A program made the translations under genes and the position numbers. A stretch of 64,000 bases of DNA from Pistricoccus aurantiacus (GTDB taxonomy: Bacteria > Pseudomonadota > Gammaproteobacteria > Pseudomonadales > Halomonadaceae), in assembly GCF_007954585.1 (NCBI RefSeq), contig NZ_CP042382.1:1798001-1862000 (forward strand), in the 5' to 3' direction. Below, in pieces: positions 8,947-17,005 of this stretch (position 1 is the stretch's first letter; every line of letters starts with the position of its first letter). The notes beneath the pieces are model-generated. The model was not told the DNA's origin. It worked only from the letters and a program-made list of their open reading frames with translations, and ran no database searches.

Positions 8947-9567
8947 CTACTCAGGATCAGACATCCCGTCGCTATTTCTGAGTACGGCTTCCAACGTGAT
9001 CGGTATTTCATCCCCAAGCTGCTCGTAACCGAGTAGTTGCAATATGGTGCGCGCATTCGAGTTGGCCATTATCTGCTGCCCGTCCAGCACGATGCGCTGA
9101 GCGTTGGTGACACGTATCAGATCCGGAGATTCTCGAGTAAAGCGTAGTTCCACGGGCGCCTGCCGCTCTTTTTCCACCTGGGACTCCGCCTTGAACTGCA
9201 GGGTTTCGGTCAGGGATTCGCCAACCGCAAGCTCGTCGAGACGTTGGGGTGGGATATGCGTGATCACCGTCGCTGCGGGTCTATCCGCTACACGGCTGAA
9301 CCAGGACGGCAAGGGTTCCAGGGTTTCCATGGCTTCCAGCTGATTCAAGCGGAGCGGCATGCTCAGGTTGCCTTCGCTGTCGATGCTGCCTTCCAGCTGG
9401 TGTATTCGATGCTGATGCGGGACCGGGCCCTCCGGCGTGATCTCCACCACCGTGGCATCCACGTGGGACGCATCCGGTTCCAGCTTCCAGGCCGCCTGGA
9501 CAGGCAGTATCCAGGTAAAGGCAAACAGACTCAGCACTCCAATCGAACAACGGGTAACTCGCGCCAT
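8947..9567 (-). CDS. YceI-like periplasmic protein
   Basis: A 206-residue protein with a signal peptide (about 1-25, ending LPVQAA), then a beta-rich domain with the layout of YceI lipocalin-like proteins: WKLEPDASHVDATV, then GSIDSEGNLSMPLRLNQLE, then the TVITHIPP strand. YceI proteins bind isoprenoid-like lipids in the periplasm and often respond to pH or osmotic stress; the role here is unknown. It is convergent with nothing nearby and lies between the Fur-regulated receptor and the tRNA. Confidence 0.7.
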   Translation of the reverse strand: MARVTRCSIGVLSLFAFTWILPVQAAWKLEPDASHVDATVVEITPEGPVPHQHRIHQLEGSIDSEGNLSMPLRLNQLEAMETLEPLPSWFSRVADRPAATVITHIPPQRLDELAVGESLTETLQFKAESQVEKERQAPVELRFTRESPDLIRVTNAQRIVLDGQQIMANSNARTILQLLGYEQLGDEIPITLEAVLRNSDGMSDPE

Positions 9568-9679
9568 GGGCTATCTCCTCTATCACACAGACCCCGATGA
9601 TAGCTCGGACCGCGCAACAGCGTGAGATGAGATATTCAAGCTGGTCTCGTATGTAAGCTTCCGTTATTATGTGCCACCT

Positions 9680-9762
<83 letters not shown>

Positions 9763-9811
9763 ATGAAATCAGCATCTTACGAATTCTCGCTGGTGAGTCC
9801 CATAGTCCAAG

Positions 9812-9830
9812 GGTACAGTTTCGGTACAGT
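9812..9830. promoter_or_regulatory. Paired GGTACAGT repeats, possible integrase arm sites
   Basis: GGTACAGT occurs at 9812-9819 and again at 9823-9830, an 11-base step. The right end of the island has the related pair GGTACAC at 35244-35250 and 35255-35261 with the same step. Placement inside both ends suggests arm-type binding sites for the integrase or an excisionase. Confidence 0.45.
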
Positions 9831-9859
9831 GCCGATCCTTCAGTCCCCTGGAGACTTTC

Positions 9860-10930
9860 ATGGCCACCATCGTCAAGACCCCTGCCGGCAGCTGGAAAGC
9901 CGTCATCCGTAAGACCGGCTGGCCCACCACCGCCAAGACCTTCCGCACCAAGCGCGACGCCCAGGACTGGGCACGCCGCACCGAAGACGAGATGGTACGT
10001 GGTGTCTATATCCAGCGCAGCGCCTCGGAGCGCATGACGCTCGAAGCCGCCCTCAAGCGCTACCTGGCCGACGTCACCCCCACCAAGAAGCCCAGCACCC
10101 AGAAGAGCGAGCGTCACAAGGCCAATACGCTGATCGAGCACCTGGGCAAATATTCCCTCGCGGCCCTAACGCCGGAGCTTATCGCCAACTTCCGTGACAC
10201 CCGCCTGAACAGCATCGGCCATCGTGGTCAGCCGATCAGCGCCAATACCGTGCGCCTGGAACTCGCCCTGCTTGGCCACCTCTACACCGTGGCCATCCAG
10301 GAATGGGGCCTCGGCCTGACCTACAATCCCGTTCAGAACATCCGCAAGCCCAGCCCGGGGGAAGGGCGCGACCGCCGCCTGAGCGCCGACGAGGAGAAGC
10401 GGCTTTTTGCCGTGCTCAGGCAGCACAGCAACCCCATGCTGGCCTGGATCGCCAGAATCGCGCTGGAGACGGGTATGCGCTCCTCGGAGATCCTGACCCT
10501 CACTCGCTCACAGGTCGACGTGAAACGCCGCGTGGTGCGCCTCACGGACACCAAGAATAACGAAGCCCGCCTGGTGCCACTGACCCAGGCCGCCACCGAG
10601 GTGTTCAAGCAGGCGCTGAACAATCCGGTGCGCCCGCTCGACTGCGACCTGGTGTTCTTCGGCGAGCCTGGAAAGGATGGCAAGCGCGGCCCCTATGCCT
10701 ATACCAAGCTCTGGAACCAGGCGAAGAAGAAGGCTGGGCTTGATGACTTTCGCTTTCACGATCTACGCCATGAGGCCGTCAGCCGGCTAGTCGAGGCAGG
10801 ACTATCCGATCAGGAGGTCGCCGCGATCAGTGGTCACAAGTCGATGCAGATGCTGAGGCGGTATACACACTTGCGGGCCGAGGACTTGGTTGAGAAGCTG
10901 GATAAAACGATCAGTTTTAGTTCGGTGTGA
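9860..10930 (+). CDS. int: Tyrosine site-specific integrase of the island
   Basis: A 356-residue phage-type recombinase that should cut and rejoin DNA at the tRNA attachment site. An N-terminal AP2-like arm-binding domain (about 1-55) is followed by a SAM-like core-binding domain (58-150) and the catalytic domain. Catalytic residues are visible: R207 (ETGMRSSE), K232 (TDTKNNEARL), H300 and R303 (HDLRHE), H326 (SGHKSM) and the nucleophile Y335 (RRYTHL). It appears intact. Two other, decayed relatives lie in the window (12586-12759 and 35421-38233), pointing to repeated integrations at this tRNA. Confidence 0.95.
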   Translation: MATIVKTPAGSWKAVIRKTGWPTTAKTFRTKRDAQDWARRTEDEMVRGVYIQRSASERMTLEAALKRYLADVTPTKKPSTQKSERHKANTLIEHLGKYSLAALTPELIANFRDTRLNSIGHRGQPISANTVRLELALLGHLYTVAIQEWGLGLTYNPVQNIRKPSPGEGRDRRLSADEEKRLFAVLRQHSNPMLAWIARIALETGMRSSEILTLTRSQVDVKRRVVRLTDTKNNEARLVPLTQAATEVFKQALNNPVRPLDCDLVFFGEPGKDGKRGPYAYTKLWNQAKKKAGLDDFRFHDLRHEAVSRLVEAGLSDQEVAAISGHKSMQMLRRYTHLRAEDLVEKLDKTISFSSV

Positions 10931-11146
10931 AAATTGGTGTTACTACCTTTCACTTCGGCTAAAGATAAAATCTTTAAGTTCGTATTAGGGCAGTTTGGTG
11001 TTTGCTATTATTGATTGTTAGTTTTATGTGTGGGTAAATAATTGTTGCGGAGATTTTTGTGTGTTCTTATATTTAATGTGAAATATCTTGGTGCGGATAA
11101 TTATCAAAAAATATTCCATGATAACTAAGTTAATCGCGGGTGCCAA

Positions 11147-12448
11147 ATGAATAGCAGGAAGCCATCTAGTAATGAACGTATTAATTTTCGGACAGGAGTG
11201 CCTGACATCCTATATAGGCAAGCCGGAGGCCGATGTTCAGTCCCGCGCTGCAAAAATCCTACAATGGGTCCGTATTATGAAAAGGATGGCGTCGTAAATA
11301 TGGGTGTCGCTTGCCATATATATAGCGCTTCGAAGAATGGCCCTAGAGGTCAAGGTGGGAAGAGCGAAGAGTTTATAAGCAGTGAGAAAAATGGGATATG
11401 GTGTTGTCAATATCATGGTGCATTAATTGATAAAAATAAGGGTGGTGACTACCCGGCTGAGGTTCTTTTCGCCTGGAAGGAACTTGCAGAGGCCCGTGTT
11501 AGAAAGCAAATGAATGATTCGCCATCTCCACTTGGCTGGGTAGAGTCGATAGAGTTAACCTCATTTTCAATACTGAGCCCCTTGCCGAAAATAAATTTGT
11601 ATAGAAATACTTTGATGTGGGGGAAGCACGGTAGTGGAAAGACTTCATTGCTCGAGATCGCTGCTTCTGTCACGAATTCATGTTTTGCAGAACGGTTTGT
11701 TAATACGAAAAGGCTAAGTGAGTGTGGAGAAAGTTATCCAGCTACTATCTCCGGAAAGGTTGTCTATTCTACGGTTGATAATTTTGACAAAGAAATTTTT
11801 GTAGAGGTTAAGGGTCCTGTTATATCGAGATGCGACGGGTCCAGGACTTATCTTCTTCCACCCGGCGATTTAGAGATAATATACTGCTCCTTCTCAAATG
11901 CAAGAAAACAGGAAGGGGAAGATGATGTCGATTTTTTCATGAGAGCTCTTGGTGTAGATAAGAGTGCTCTTTATTCCCTATGTGATATTGGTACAAAGAC
12001 AATTATTCCAGGTGACATAAGGTTATCTGTTTCATACGCATATGATGATGAAAATGACAAAGAATATATAGAGCGGAAGAGCGATGGAGAACCTTGTTAT
12101 AATCTTGAGATTAAAGTTGAAGGCCGGGAGTTTTATGTTACATATAATGGCTTGTCAGGTAGTGAGAAAGGTCGTTTGATTATAGATTTGATGATAACAA
12201 AGGCGCGTGAGATTTGTAAGGAGCGCCTGACCTTGTTGTTAATTGAAGAGGTTTCTTATAACTTCGACGAAAGTAACTTTGAACGTCTTCTTGTTTCGCT
12301 TTCTAAAGAAGATTTTCAATCTGTTGTTTTAGTGCCTCCCGCAAGAGAAAATGAGATTTTGGATAATTCTGCTGAGCTGCCGTCTCTTAGAGATAAAGAA
12401 TACCTTAGAAAGTGGAGCTTAGCGGTAGTAGGAAAAAATGATTGTTGA
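11147..12448 (+). CDS. HNH nuclease-like and ABC/SMC-type ATPase fusion; candidate defence protein
   Basis: A 433-residue protein. Residues 25-110 look like an HNH-type zinc nuclease (C30, C35, the ACHI segment at 55-58, then NGIWCCQYHGALID at 82-95). Residues 135-425 form a compact ABC/SMC-like ATPase: Walker A GKHGSGKTS (159-167), a signature-like LSGSEKGR (336-343) and Walker B LLLIEE (363-368). Septu-like systems use an SMC-type ATPase with a separate HNH protein, so a one-chain version is plausible for anti-phage defence; that role is inference. The gene is much more AT-rich than its surroundings and its codons differ, so it was acquired recently. It lies alone between the integrase and an integrase remnant, a common cargo position, and ends at a strong terminator. 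Confidence 0.7.
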   Translation: MNSRKPSSNERINFRTGVPDILYRQAGGRCSVPRCKNPTMGPYYEKDGVVNMGVACHIYSASKNGPRGQGGKSEEFISSEKNGIWCCQYHGALIDKNKGGDYPAEVLFAWKELAEARVRKQMNDSPSPLGWVESIELTSFSILSPLPKINLYRNTLMWGKHGSGKTSLLEIAASVTNSCFAERFVNTKRLSECGESYPATISGKVVYSTVDNFDKEIFVEVKGPVISRCDGSRTYLLPPGDLEIIYCSFSNARKQEGEDDVDFFMRALGVDKSALYSLCDIGTKTIIPGDIRLSVSYAYDDENDKEYIERKSDGEPCYNLEIKVEGREFYVTYNGLSGSEKGRLIIDLMITKAREICKERLTLLLIEEVSYNFDESNFERLLVSLSKEDFQSVVLVPPARENEILDNSAELPSLRDKEYLRKWSLAVVGKNDC

Positions 12449-12540
12449 ATAGATTTCACTGTCTATATGAGAGTGATGGTACCCACCTGACACATGATCT
12501 CGTGGGTTACCTATAGTTAAGCAGTTTTTTTCGCTTTCTT

Positions 12541-12575
12541 GGCTCCTCTTTCGGTGTTTTGGGGAGCCTTTTCTT
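12541..12575 (+). terminator. Terminator after the HNH-ATPase gene
   Basis: GGCTCC (12541-12546) pairs with GGAGCC (12563-12568), followed by TTTTCTT. It lies about 90 bases after the stop. Confidence 0.75.
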
Positions 12576-12585
12576 GATGATGGCA

Positions 12586-12759
12586 CAGGGCTTCATTCCC
12601 CATACGTTGAGGCCTGTTGCGTTCGTTTTGAGTTGTAGCTGTACTAACGAGGCGGTTGTGGCATTCATTGGCCACAAGACCATGAAGATGTTGCTGTGGT
12701 ATACGTATTTTAGTGTAGCCGAACTTGTCTCAAAACTAGATCGAATTCAAATTATTTAG
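12586..12759 (+). pseudogene. Decayed C-terminal end of a second integrase
   Basis: The frame ending at 12759 aligns with the end of the intact integrase: FIGHKTMKMLLWYTYFSVAE here against ISGHKSMQMLRRYTHLRAED there, followed in both by a VxKLD motif. The His and Tyr of the active site remain, but the upstream HDLRH box has decayed to PHTLRP and no N-terminal portion exists. It marks the edge of an older integration event between the intact integrase and the transfer genes. Confidence 0.75.
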
Positions 12760-13214
12760 CTCAACTTCTTCGTGTGGCTGGATGAGGTGATAATGGTGCG
12801 CTTACTGTCTCTTCTCCCGCCTGGAGGGAATGACGAGGGTTTGCTCGGCTGTTGTCTAGGTTTTTATCTAGTCTAATGACAATAGCTTGTTCCCTATGGT
12901 TAAGGTGGTGTCGAGCAGGCTATAAGAGAAGCCGCCCATATATTCGGAATAATAAGAATAATAATCTTATTATTCTTATTGTTATTTCCCCGTTCCGGTT
13001 GGCTCGATCTCATTGATGCGATAATTGTTAAATTTTGTTAACTGTTTAAGGCGCTGAAATTAATGAATTTTTATGCGCATCATTTCTTCAAAAGAATACA
13101 CCTTGATAATCAATATATAGTGCATTGATTGCTGCGCAAAAGGCGTGCGCTTGAGCTTTGACTTTGCTTGGTTAGCATTGATTACGTCGATGTATGATTG
13201 ATGGAGGGCTAGTC
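12760..13214. other. 455-base AT-rich gap with a perfect palindrome
   Basis: No convincing gene. At 12951-12980 the 14-base arm AATAAGAATAATAA is repeated inverted as TTATTATTCTTATT with only two bases between. It has the look of an operator or an origin-type element ahead of the replication/transfer genes that start at 13215. The rest is AT-rich without clear features. Confidence 0.5.
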
Positions 13215-13448
13215 ATGAAAGTCGAAGATTATCTTGTTGAGCGGTTCGGCCTACTGATGAGCATATCAGACCTGGCGGATCTTCTTGGTCGGTCGCCCGA
13301 TGGCGTGAGGGTTTCTCTTTATTCAGACACTGAGGTCTCTCGAAAGCTGAAGCCGACGATGGTGAAGGTGGGGCGCCGTGTCTATTTCCGGACGCTCCAA
13401 GTAAAAGACGCCCTGGATTTGGAGCCTTCTGACTATGGCGCGTGTTAG
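13215..13448 (+). CDS. Small DNA-binding-like protein, plasmid/ICE type
   Basis: A 77-residue protein starting at the ATG at 13215, chosen because GGAGGG lies 6 bases upstream; a start 21 bases earlier is possible. The middle reads LMSISDLADLLGRSPDGVRV, which fits a helix-turn-helix, and it ends with a GRRVYF beta segment, like small plasmid or phage excisionase/regulator proteins. It overlaps the next gene by 14 bases, so the two are translated together. Function unknown; a regulator of the replication or transfer module is likely. Confidence 0.55.
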   Translation: MKVEDYLVERFGLLMSISDLADLLGRSPDGVRVSLYSDTEVSRKLKPTMVKVGRRVYFRTLQVKDALDLEPSDYGAC

Positions 13449-14121
13449 TCCATCGGTAGTGCAGAAGATTCTGGGTAGGGTAGTTGCCTATCATGCCGCG
13501 TTCACGCTCCTTCCCGGCGTTTCAGTTCCTGGTGCAGTCTTCCTTAGCCAAGCATTTTACTGGACACGTAACACCAAGGCGGAGGAAAGAGGTGGGTGGT
13601 TTTACAAAAACCAGCGTGGCAGAGATAGTTGGGAGTCAGAAACTGGACTTTCTCCTAAGCAGCAGGCTAACGCTAGGAAATCGCTAGTGGAAATTGGCGT
13701 ATTGGAGGAGGAGAGGCGAGATGTGCCTGCAAAAATGTGGTATCGGGTGAACTGCGAGCGCTTGCTTGAGCTTCTGGCAGAGCAATTCGACAAAGAGCCT
13801 TCTGGAAGTGGTTGTAATTCCCAGTTTTTCCCTTTGGTAGATTCTACTATCCCTTCTGGCCAATCTGGTGGTCAGGATGGTCAAACCTTGATTCGACCAA
13901 AGGGCAAATCTATTACAGAGAATACGACACAGAGTACATCAAGAAATAAAAGCGGGGCGGCCAAGGTCGAGAGTCATTCTGGGCCCGACTCAAAATTAAC
14001 GCTGGCCGAGATGGCTGAGTTACTGGGCCAGCAAAGAGCAGACCTCATAGCCAGAAACTACGGCAGCGACAAAGTTGGAGCTCTTGCAGTAGAAGAAATG
14101 CGCAGAACCCTCCGCACATAG
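13435..14121 (+). CDS. Replication-type winged-helix protein of plasmids and phages
   Basis: A 228-residue protein. Residues 25-110 contain GAVFLSQAFYWTRNT, a GGWFYK segment, LSPKQQANARKSLVEIGVLE and MWYRVN, a pattern I associate with winged-helix proteins in the replication regions of plasmids, ICEs and phages. In it, aromatic residues flank a helix-turn-helix that reads like a DnaD- or O-protein-type initiator fold. The C-terminal half is low-complexity and then ends with a helix. It overlaps the preceding gene. A role in replication or its control is inferred. Confidence 0.5.
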   Translation: MARVSPSVVQKILGRVVAYHAAFTLLPGVSVPGAVFLSQAFYWTRNTKAEERGGWFYKNQRGRDSWESETGLSPKQQANARKSLVEIGVLEEERRDVPAKMWYRVNCERLLELLAEQFDKEPSGSGCNSQFFPLVDSTIPSGQSGGQDGQTLIRPKGKSITENTTQSTSRNKSGAAKVESHSGPDSKLTLAEMAELLGQQRADLIARNYGSDKVGALAVEEMRRTLRT

Positions 14122-14194
14122 AATTCAAGCGGCGCGGAATGGGGGTGATGGCCCCGACCGCGCCTGACCACGACTGCCTGCATAGGAGGCATCC

Positions 14195-14518
14195 ATGGCT
14201 AACAAACAGGGTATCACACCCGCCTACACCGACAGTGGCCTGTCGCGGCTGTACCGGTCACACGCGGTCGAACAGCATGCCATCCAGAGCGAGATTCGAG
14301 CTCTGGTGATCATCGCCGGCTACGCAAGCGATTTTCTGACCGAGGAGTTGGAAATCCTTCCCGAGGATTTCTTCACCTGCATCGAGGAGATGAAAGAGGT
14401 GATGGAGTCCATCGACCTGAAAAGCCTGGATTTTGAAAAACGGTCGCTCACGCTCCAGAGGACGAGACGGCGTCTGGAGGCCAAGGCGACCCGCCAGAAT
14501 CGTCAAAAGGAGGTCTGA
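14195..14518 (+). CDS. Hypothetical helical protein before virB5
   Basis: A 107-residue, charged, helical protein with a good AGGAGG ribosome site. The C-terminus (about 85-107) is strongly basic. I do not recognise it. It ends two bases before the virB5-like gene, so it belongs to the same operon and may serve transfer. Confidence 0.5.
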   Translation: MANKQGITPAYTDSGLSRLYRSHAVEQHAIQSEIRALVIIAGYASDFLTEELEILPEDFFTCIEEMKEVMESIDLKSLDFEKRSLTLQRTRRRLEAKATRQNRQKEV

Positions 14519-14520
14519 TC

Positions 14521-15168
14521 ATGAGCAACAAAATTTCGTGCGCACGAAAAATCGCTGGTTTCACCCTCGTGGCCGCCATCGGTCTATCCCAGCCCGCCAT
14601 GGCAGGTGGTATTCCCGTCATCGACACGTCGAACCTGGCCCAGCAGATCCTGCAAGTAGAGCACATGCTGAGCCAGCTCGAACGACTGCAAGACCAGCTC
14701 GAAACGGCCAATAGGCAACTGGATAGCATGAACGGATCTCGGGGCCTGGCTAACGTCATCGACTCGGCCTATGACACCGCCGTGAACGTCGATCCTAATC
14801 AGGTGCTGAATGACGCCGGCATCAGGAGCGCCAACGAACACGGTCTGTCCGGCGACGTGGCGGACTTGTACGACAGCGGCAACCAGAACACGGCGACCTG
14901 GCTGGGCCAGTCCCAAAAGTCCTTGGAGCAGGCTCAGGAGCGTTTCAGCGAGCTGACCGGCCTGGTGGCCCAGGTCAACAACAGCCCTGACCAGAAGGAC
15001 GTCCTGGACCTACAGGCCCGTATCGGCTCCGAGGAAGTCATGCTGCAAAACGAAATGGCCAAGCTGACCATGCTTCGTTCGCAAGCCGAGGCCAACCGGG
15101 CAATGCATAACCAGCGCGTTCAGCAAATGGCCATCGAGTCATCCGGCGAGACCCGTAATATCTGGTAA
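14521..15168 (+). CDS. VirB5/TrbJ-like conjugation protein
   Basis: A 215-residue exported protein. The signal peptide (about 1-28) ends QPAMAGG and is followed by a long helical, Gln-rich region (QILQVEHMLSQLERLQDQLE) and a second helical part near the end. This is the layout of VirB5/TrbJ minor pilus proteins, which sit at the pilus tip and help recipient contact. It is followed by eexN and virB6, the usual order in P-type transfer regions. The palindrome at 14534-14549 lies inside codons 5-10. Confidence 0.75.
   Translation: MSNKISCARKIAGFTLVAAIGLSQPAMAGGIPVIDTSNLAQQILQVEHMLSQLERLQDQLETANRQLDSMNGSRGLANVIDSAYDTAVNVDPNQVLNDAGIRSANEHGLSGDVADLYDSGNQNTATWLGQSQKSLEQAQERFSELTGLVAQVNNSPDQKDVLDLQARIGSEEVMLQNEMAKLTMLRSQAEANRAMHNQRVQQMAIESSGETRNIW
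14534..14549. promoter_or_regulatory. Palindromic operator-like site 1
   Basis: TTTCGTGCGCACGAAA, a perfect 16-base palindrome lying in the first codons of the virB5-like gene. It is one of four copies in this module. Confidence 0.65.
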
Positions 15169-15177
15169 GGAGGCCCC

Positions 15178-15441
15178 ATGAGTATCAGGAAATTTTCGTG
15201 TGCACGAAATTTTGTGATCGTCGCTCTGGCCAGCGTCGTGCTGACCGGTTGTCTTAACGACACCCCGGAAACCGGGCCAGTGCAGACTGTGGACTGGTAT
15301 CAGGCCCACGACGACGAACGCCAGGCGATCCTGGGTATGTGCGCCAACAACCCCGGCGAGTTGAAAGACGACTCGAATTGCATCAATGCCAGGGAAGCCG
15401 AACGACTGCTGTCCAGTGGCGAATCTCGCGATATCTGGTAA
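15178..15441 (+). CDS. EexN-like entry-exclusion lipoprotein
   Basis: An 87-residue lipoprotein. The lipobox VVLTGC places the lipidated Cys near residue 25, and the mature part has the TVDWYQAHDDERQAIL and CANNPGELKDDSNCINA segments typical of EexN. Entry-exclusion lipoproteins stop the cell from receiving a second copy of the same element. It lies between virB5 and virB6, 9 bases after the former. A palindrome (15194-15209) falls in its first codons, as in virB5. Confidence 0.85.
   Translation: MSIRKFSCARNFVIVALASVVLTGCLNDTPETGPVQTVDWYQAHDDERQAILGMCANNPGELKDDSNCINAREAERLLSSGESRDIW
15194..15209. promoter_or_regulatory. Palindromic operator-like site 2
   Basis: TTTCGTG-TG-CACGAAA: perfect 7-base arms around a 2-base centre, lying in the first codons of eexN. 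Same motif as at 14534. Confidence 0.6.
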
Positions 15442-15450
15442 GGAGGGCTT

Positions 15451-16458
15451 ATGGATCTCTTTCAAGGGGCCTTCGAGCTCGTCGAAAATGCCCTGGATAC
15501 CTATATATCCAGCACTGTTGGAGATGTGGTCGCATACATCGCACCGATCTTTACCAGCATGATGATCCTTTGGATTGCCATCTGGGGTTACATGATGATG
15601 TTTGGAAAGGTCAGTGAGCCCTTGCAGGAAGGTATTTTTCGCATCATCCGCATTGGCTTCATCATGACCCTGGGCCTGACAGTCGGCACCTATATGGATG
15701 TTGTCGTTGATGTGTTGGCTCATGGCCCGGAGGAAATCGCGGCTGTTGTAACTGGCACACCTGCCGACAGCATGGCCAGCATCATGGACGAACTCTTTTC
15801 TCGGGTATTCGAGATAGCAGACCGGGCCTGGGACAAGGCTGGCGTGATGAACGGTAATTTTGGATTGTACCTGATTGCCCTAGCCATCCTTGCCGCGGGT
15901 GGCGCCGTGGCCTTTATCGTGGCGTTCCTTATCTTGCTGAGCAAGATTATGACTACGCTGCTGCTGGGCATCGGCCCACTGTTCATCATTGGCCTTCTAT
16001 TCAACACCACGCAGCGGTGGTTCGAGAGCTGGCTTGGTCAGGTGATGAATTTCGGGATGATACTGGTGCTTGCCGCCGCTGGCGGACGGCTGGCTCTCGA
16101 ATTCTGTGAGTTGTTCCTGGACAGAATGACGGCAGGAGGCGGCGACCTGACCACTATGTGGGACGCTGCTGTCTTTGTGATGTTCTTCGGACTTTGCTTC
16201 TTGTTCCTCAAGCAAGTGCCTGCCATAGCGTCGGCCCTGGGCGGCGGTATCGCGTTGGCAACGCAAGGTGCCCTCGGTTCAGCCATGAACGCAATACGGC
16301 CTTCAACGATCCGGCGTCAATATCGCGGTGTCCAGCGTGACGCTCGCTTTGCGGGTGCGGCAGCAGCTGCTCCAGCGAAAGGTGTTTACAGGGTCGGTAG
16401 AGCTGCTCAGCGGGCCTATCAGAAGCGCTTCGGCGCCAACACGATCACGGGGGGATGA
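15451..16458 (+). CDS. VirB6/TrbL-like inner-membrane conjugation protein
   Basis: A 335-residue polytopic membrane protein with about six helices (for example IFTSMMILWIAIWGYMMMFG near residue 35, and GAVAFIVAFLILLSKIMTTL in the middle) and a cytoplasmic, Ala/Arg-rich tail. This is the VirB6 profile, the inner-membrane core of a type IV secretion channel. It follows eexN by 9 bases. No VirB4, VirB8-B11, VirD4 or relaxase gene is present nearby, so the channel is incomplete. Confidence 0.8.
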   Translation: MDLFQGAFELVENALDTYISSTVGDVVAYIAPIFTSMMILWIAIWGYMMMFGKVSEPLQEGIFRIIRIGFIMTLGLTVGTYMDVVVDVLAHGPEEIAAVVTGTPADSMASIMDELFSRVFEIADRAWDKAGVMNGNFGLYLIALAILAAGGAVAFIVAFLILLSKIMTTLLLGIGPLFIIGLLFNTTQRWFESWLGQVMNFGMILVLAAAGGRLALEFCELFLDRMTAGGGDLTTMWDAAVFVMFFGLCFLFLKQVPAIASALGGGIALATQGALGSAMNAIRPSTIRRQYRGVQRDARFAGAAAAAPAKGVYRVGRAAQRAYQKRFGANTITGG

Positions 16459-16461
16459 ACG

Positions 16462-16749
16462 ATGGGAGCTAAGTGGATCAACACCTGGCGCGCCCGCTGG
16501 GCGCGAGTAAAGCGAGGCGGTGAGCTGGGACTCTCAGGGATGCTACTGGTGGTGGGTGTTCTGCTGTCAGTGGCGTTGCTCCCTGAACTGCCTGGTTTGG
16601 TCGGCGGCATCCTTGCTGGCGATGGCGAGGCTACTCGTACCCTGTTTGTCTGTGCGGCCGGTATTGCCGTTTGCATGCTCCAGTGGCAGTGGCGCACGGC
16701 GATATATCCGCAACTCCGGCGTGATACATCTCAGAAGGAGACACCATGA
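16462..16749 (+). CDS. Small two-helix membrane protein after virB6
   Basis: A 95-residue protein with two hydrophobic segments (about residues 25-48 and 58-74) and a basic N-terminus. It starts 3 bases after the virB6 stop and overlaps the next gene by 4 bases, so it is co-translated. The family is not recognised. Confidence 0.5.
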   Translation: MGAKWINTWRARWARVKRGGELGLSGMLLVVGVLLSVALLPELPGLVGGILAGDGEATRTLFVCAAGIAVCMLQWQWRTAIYPQLRRDTSQKETP

Positions 16750-16949
16750 GCTACCGGCGCCTGACACCCGAGGAGATCGAGGATCTACGAGCCGAGATGC
16801 GCGCCTCTGGACAGTGGATGAAAGCTGAGCTGGCCGAGCGTCGCCGGCAGCGCGCTGAATCTGAAGCGGGAGCTGGATCAACCGAGAGTGTTCAAAGTCC
16901 CCCCATGTCTAATGGCAAAGCCTCTGAATCAGCCCCGGGCGACGAGTAG
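16746..16949 (+). CDS. Small charged protein, last gene of the transfer operon
   Basis: A 67-residue protein starting with an overlapping ATGA. The first 45 residues are a charged helix (TPEEIEDLRAEMRASGQWMK) and the tail is disordered. Unknown function. Confidence 0.4.
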   Translation: MSYRRLTPEEIEDLRAEMRASGQWMKAELAERRRQRAESEAGAGSTESVQSPPMSNGKASESAPGDE

Positions 16950-17005
16950 GTGTGAGACAGGTCCGTCCGTATTACTAACGGACCAGCTCAGCGGGTTTTG
17001 AGCCC

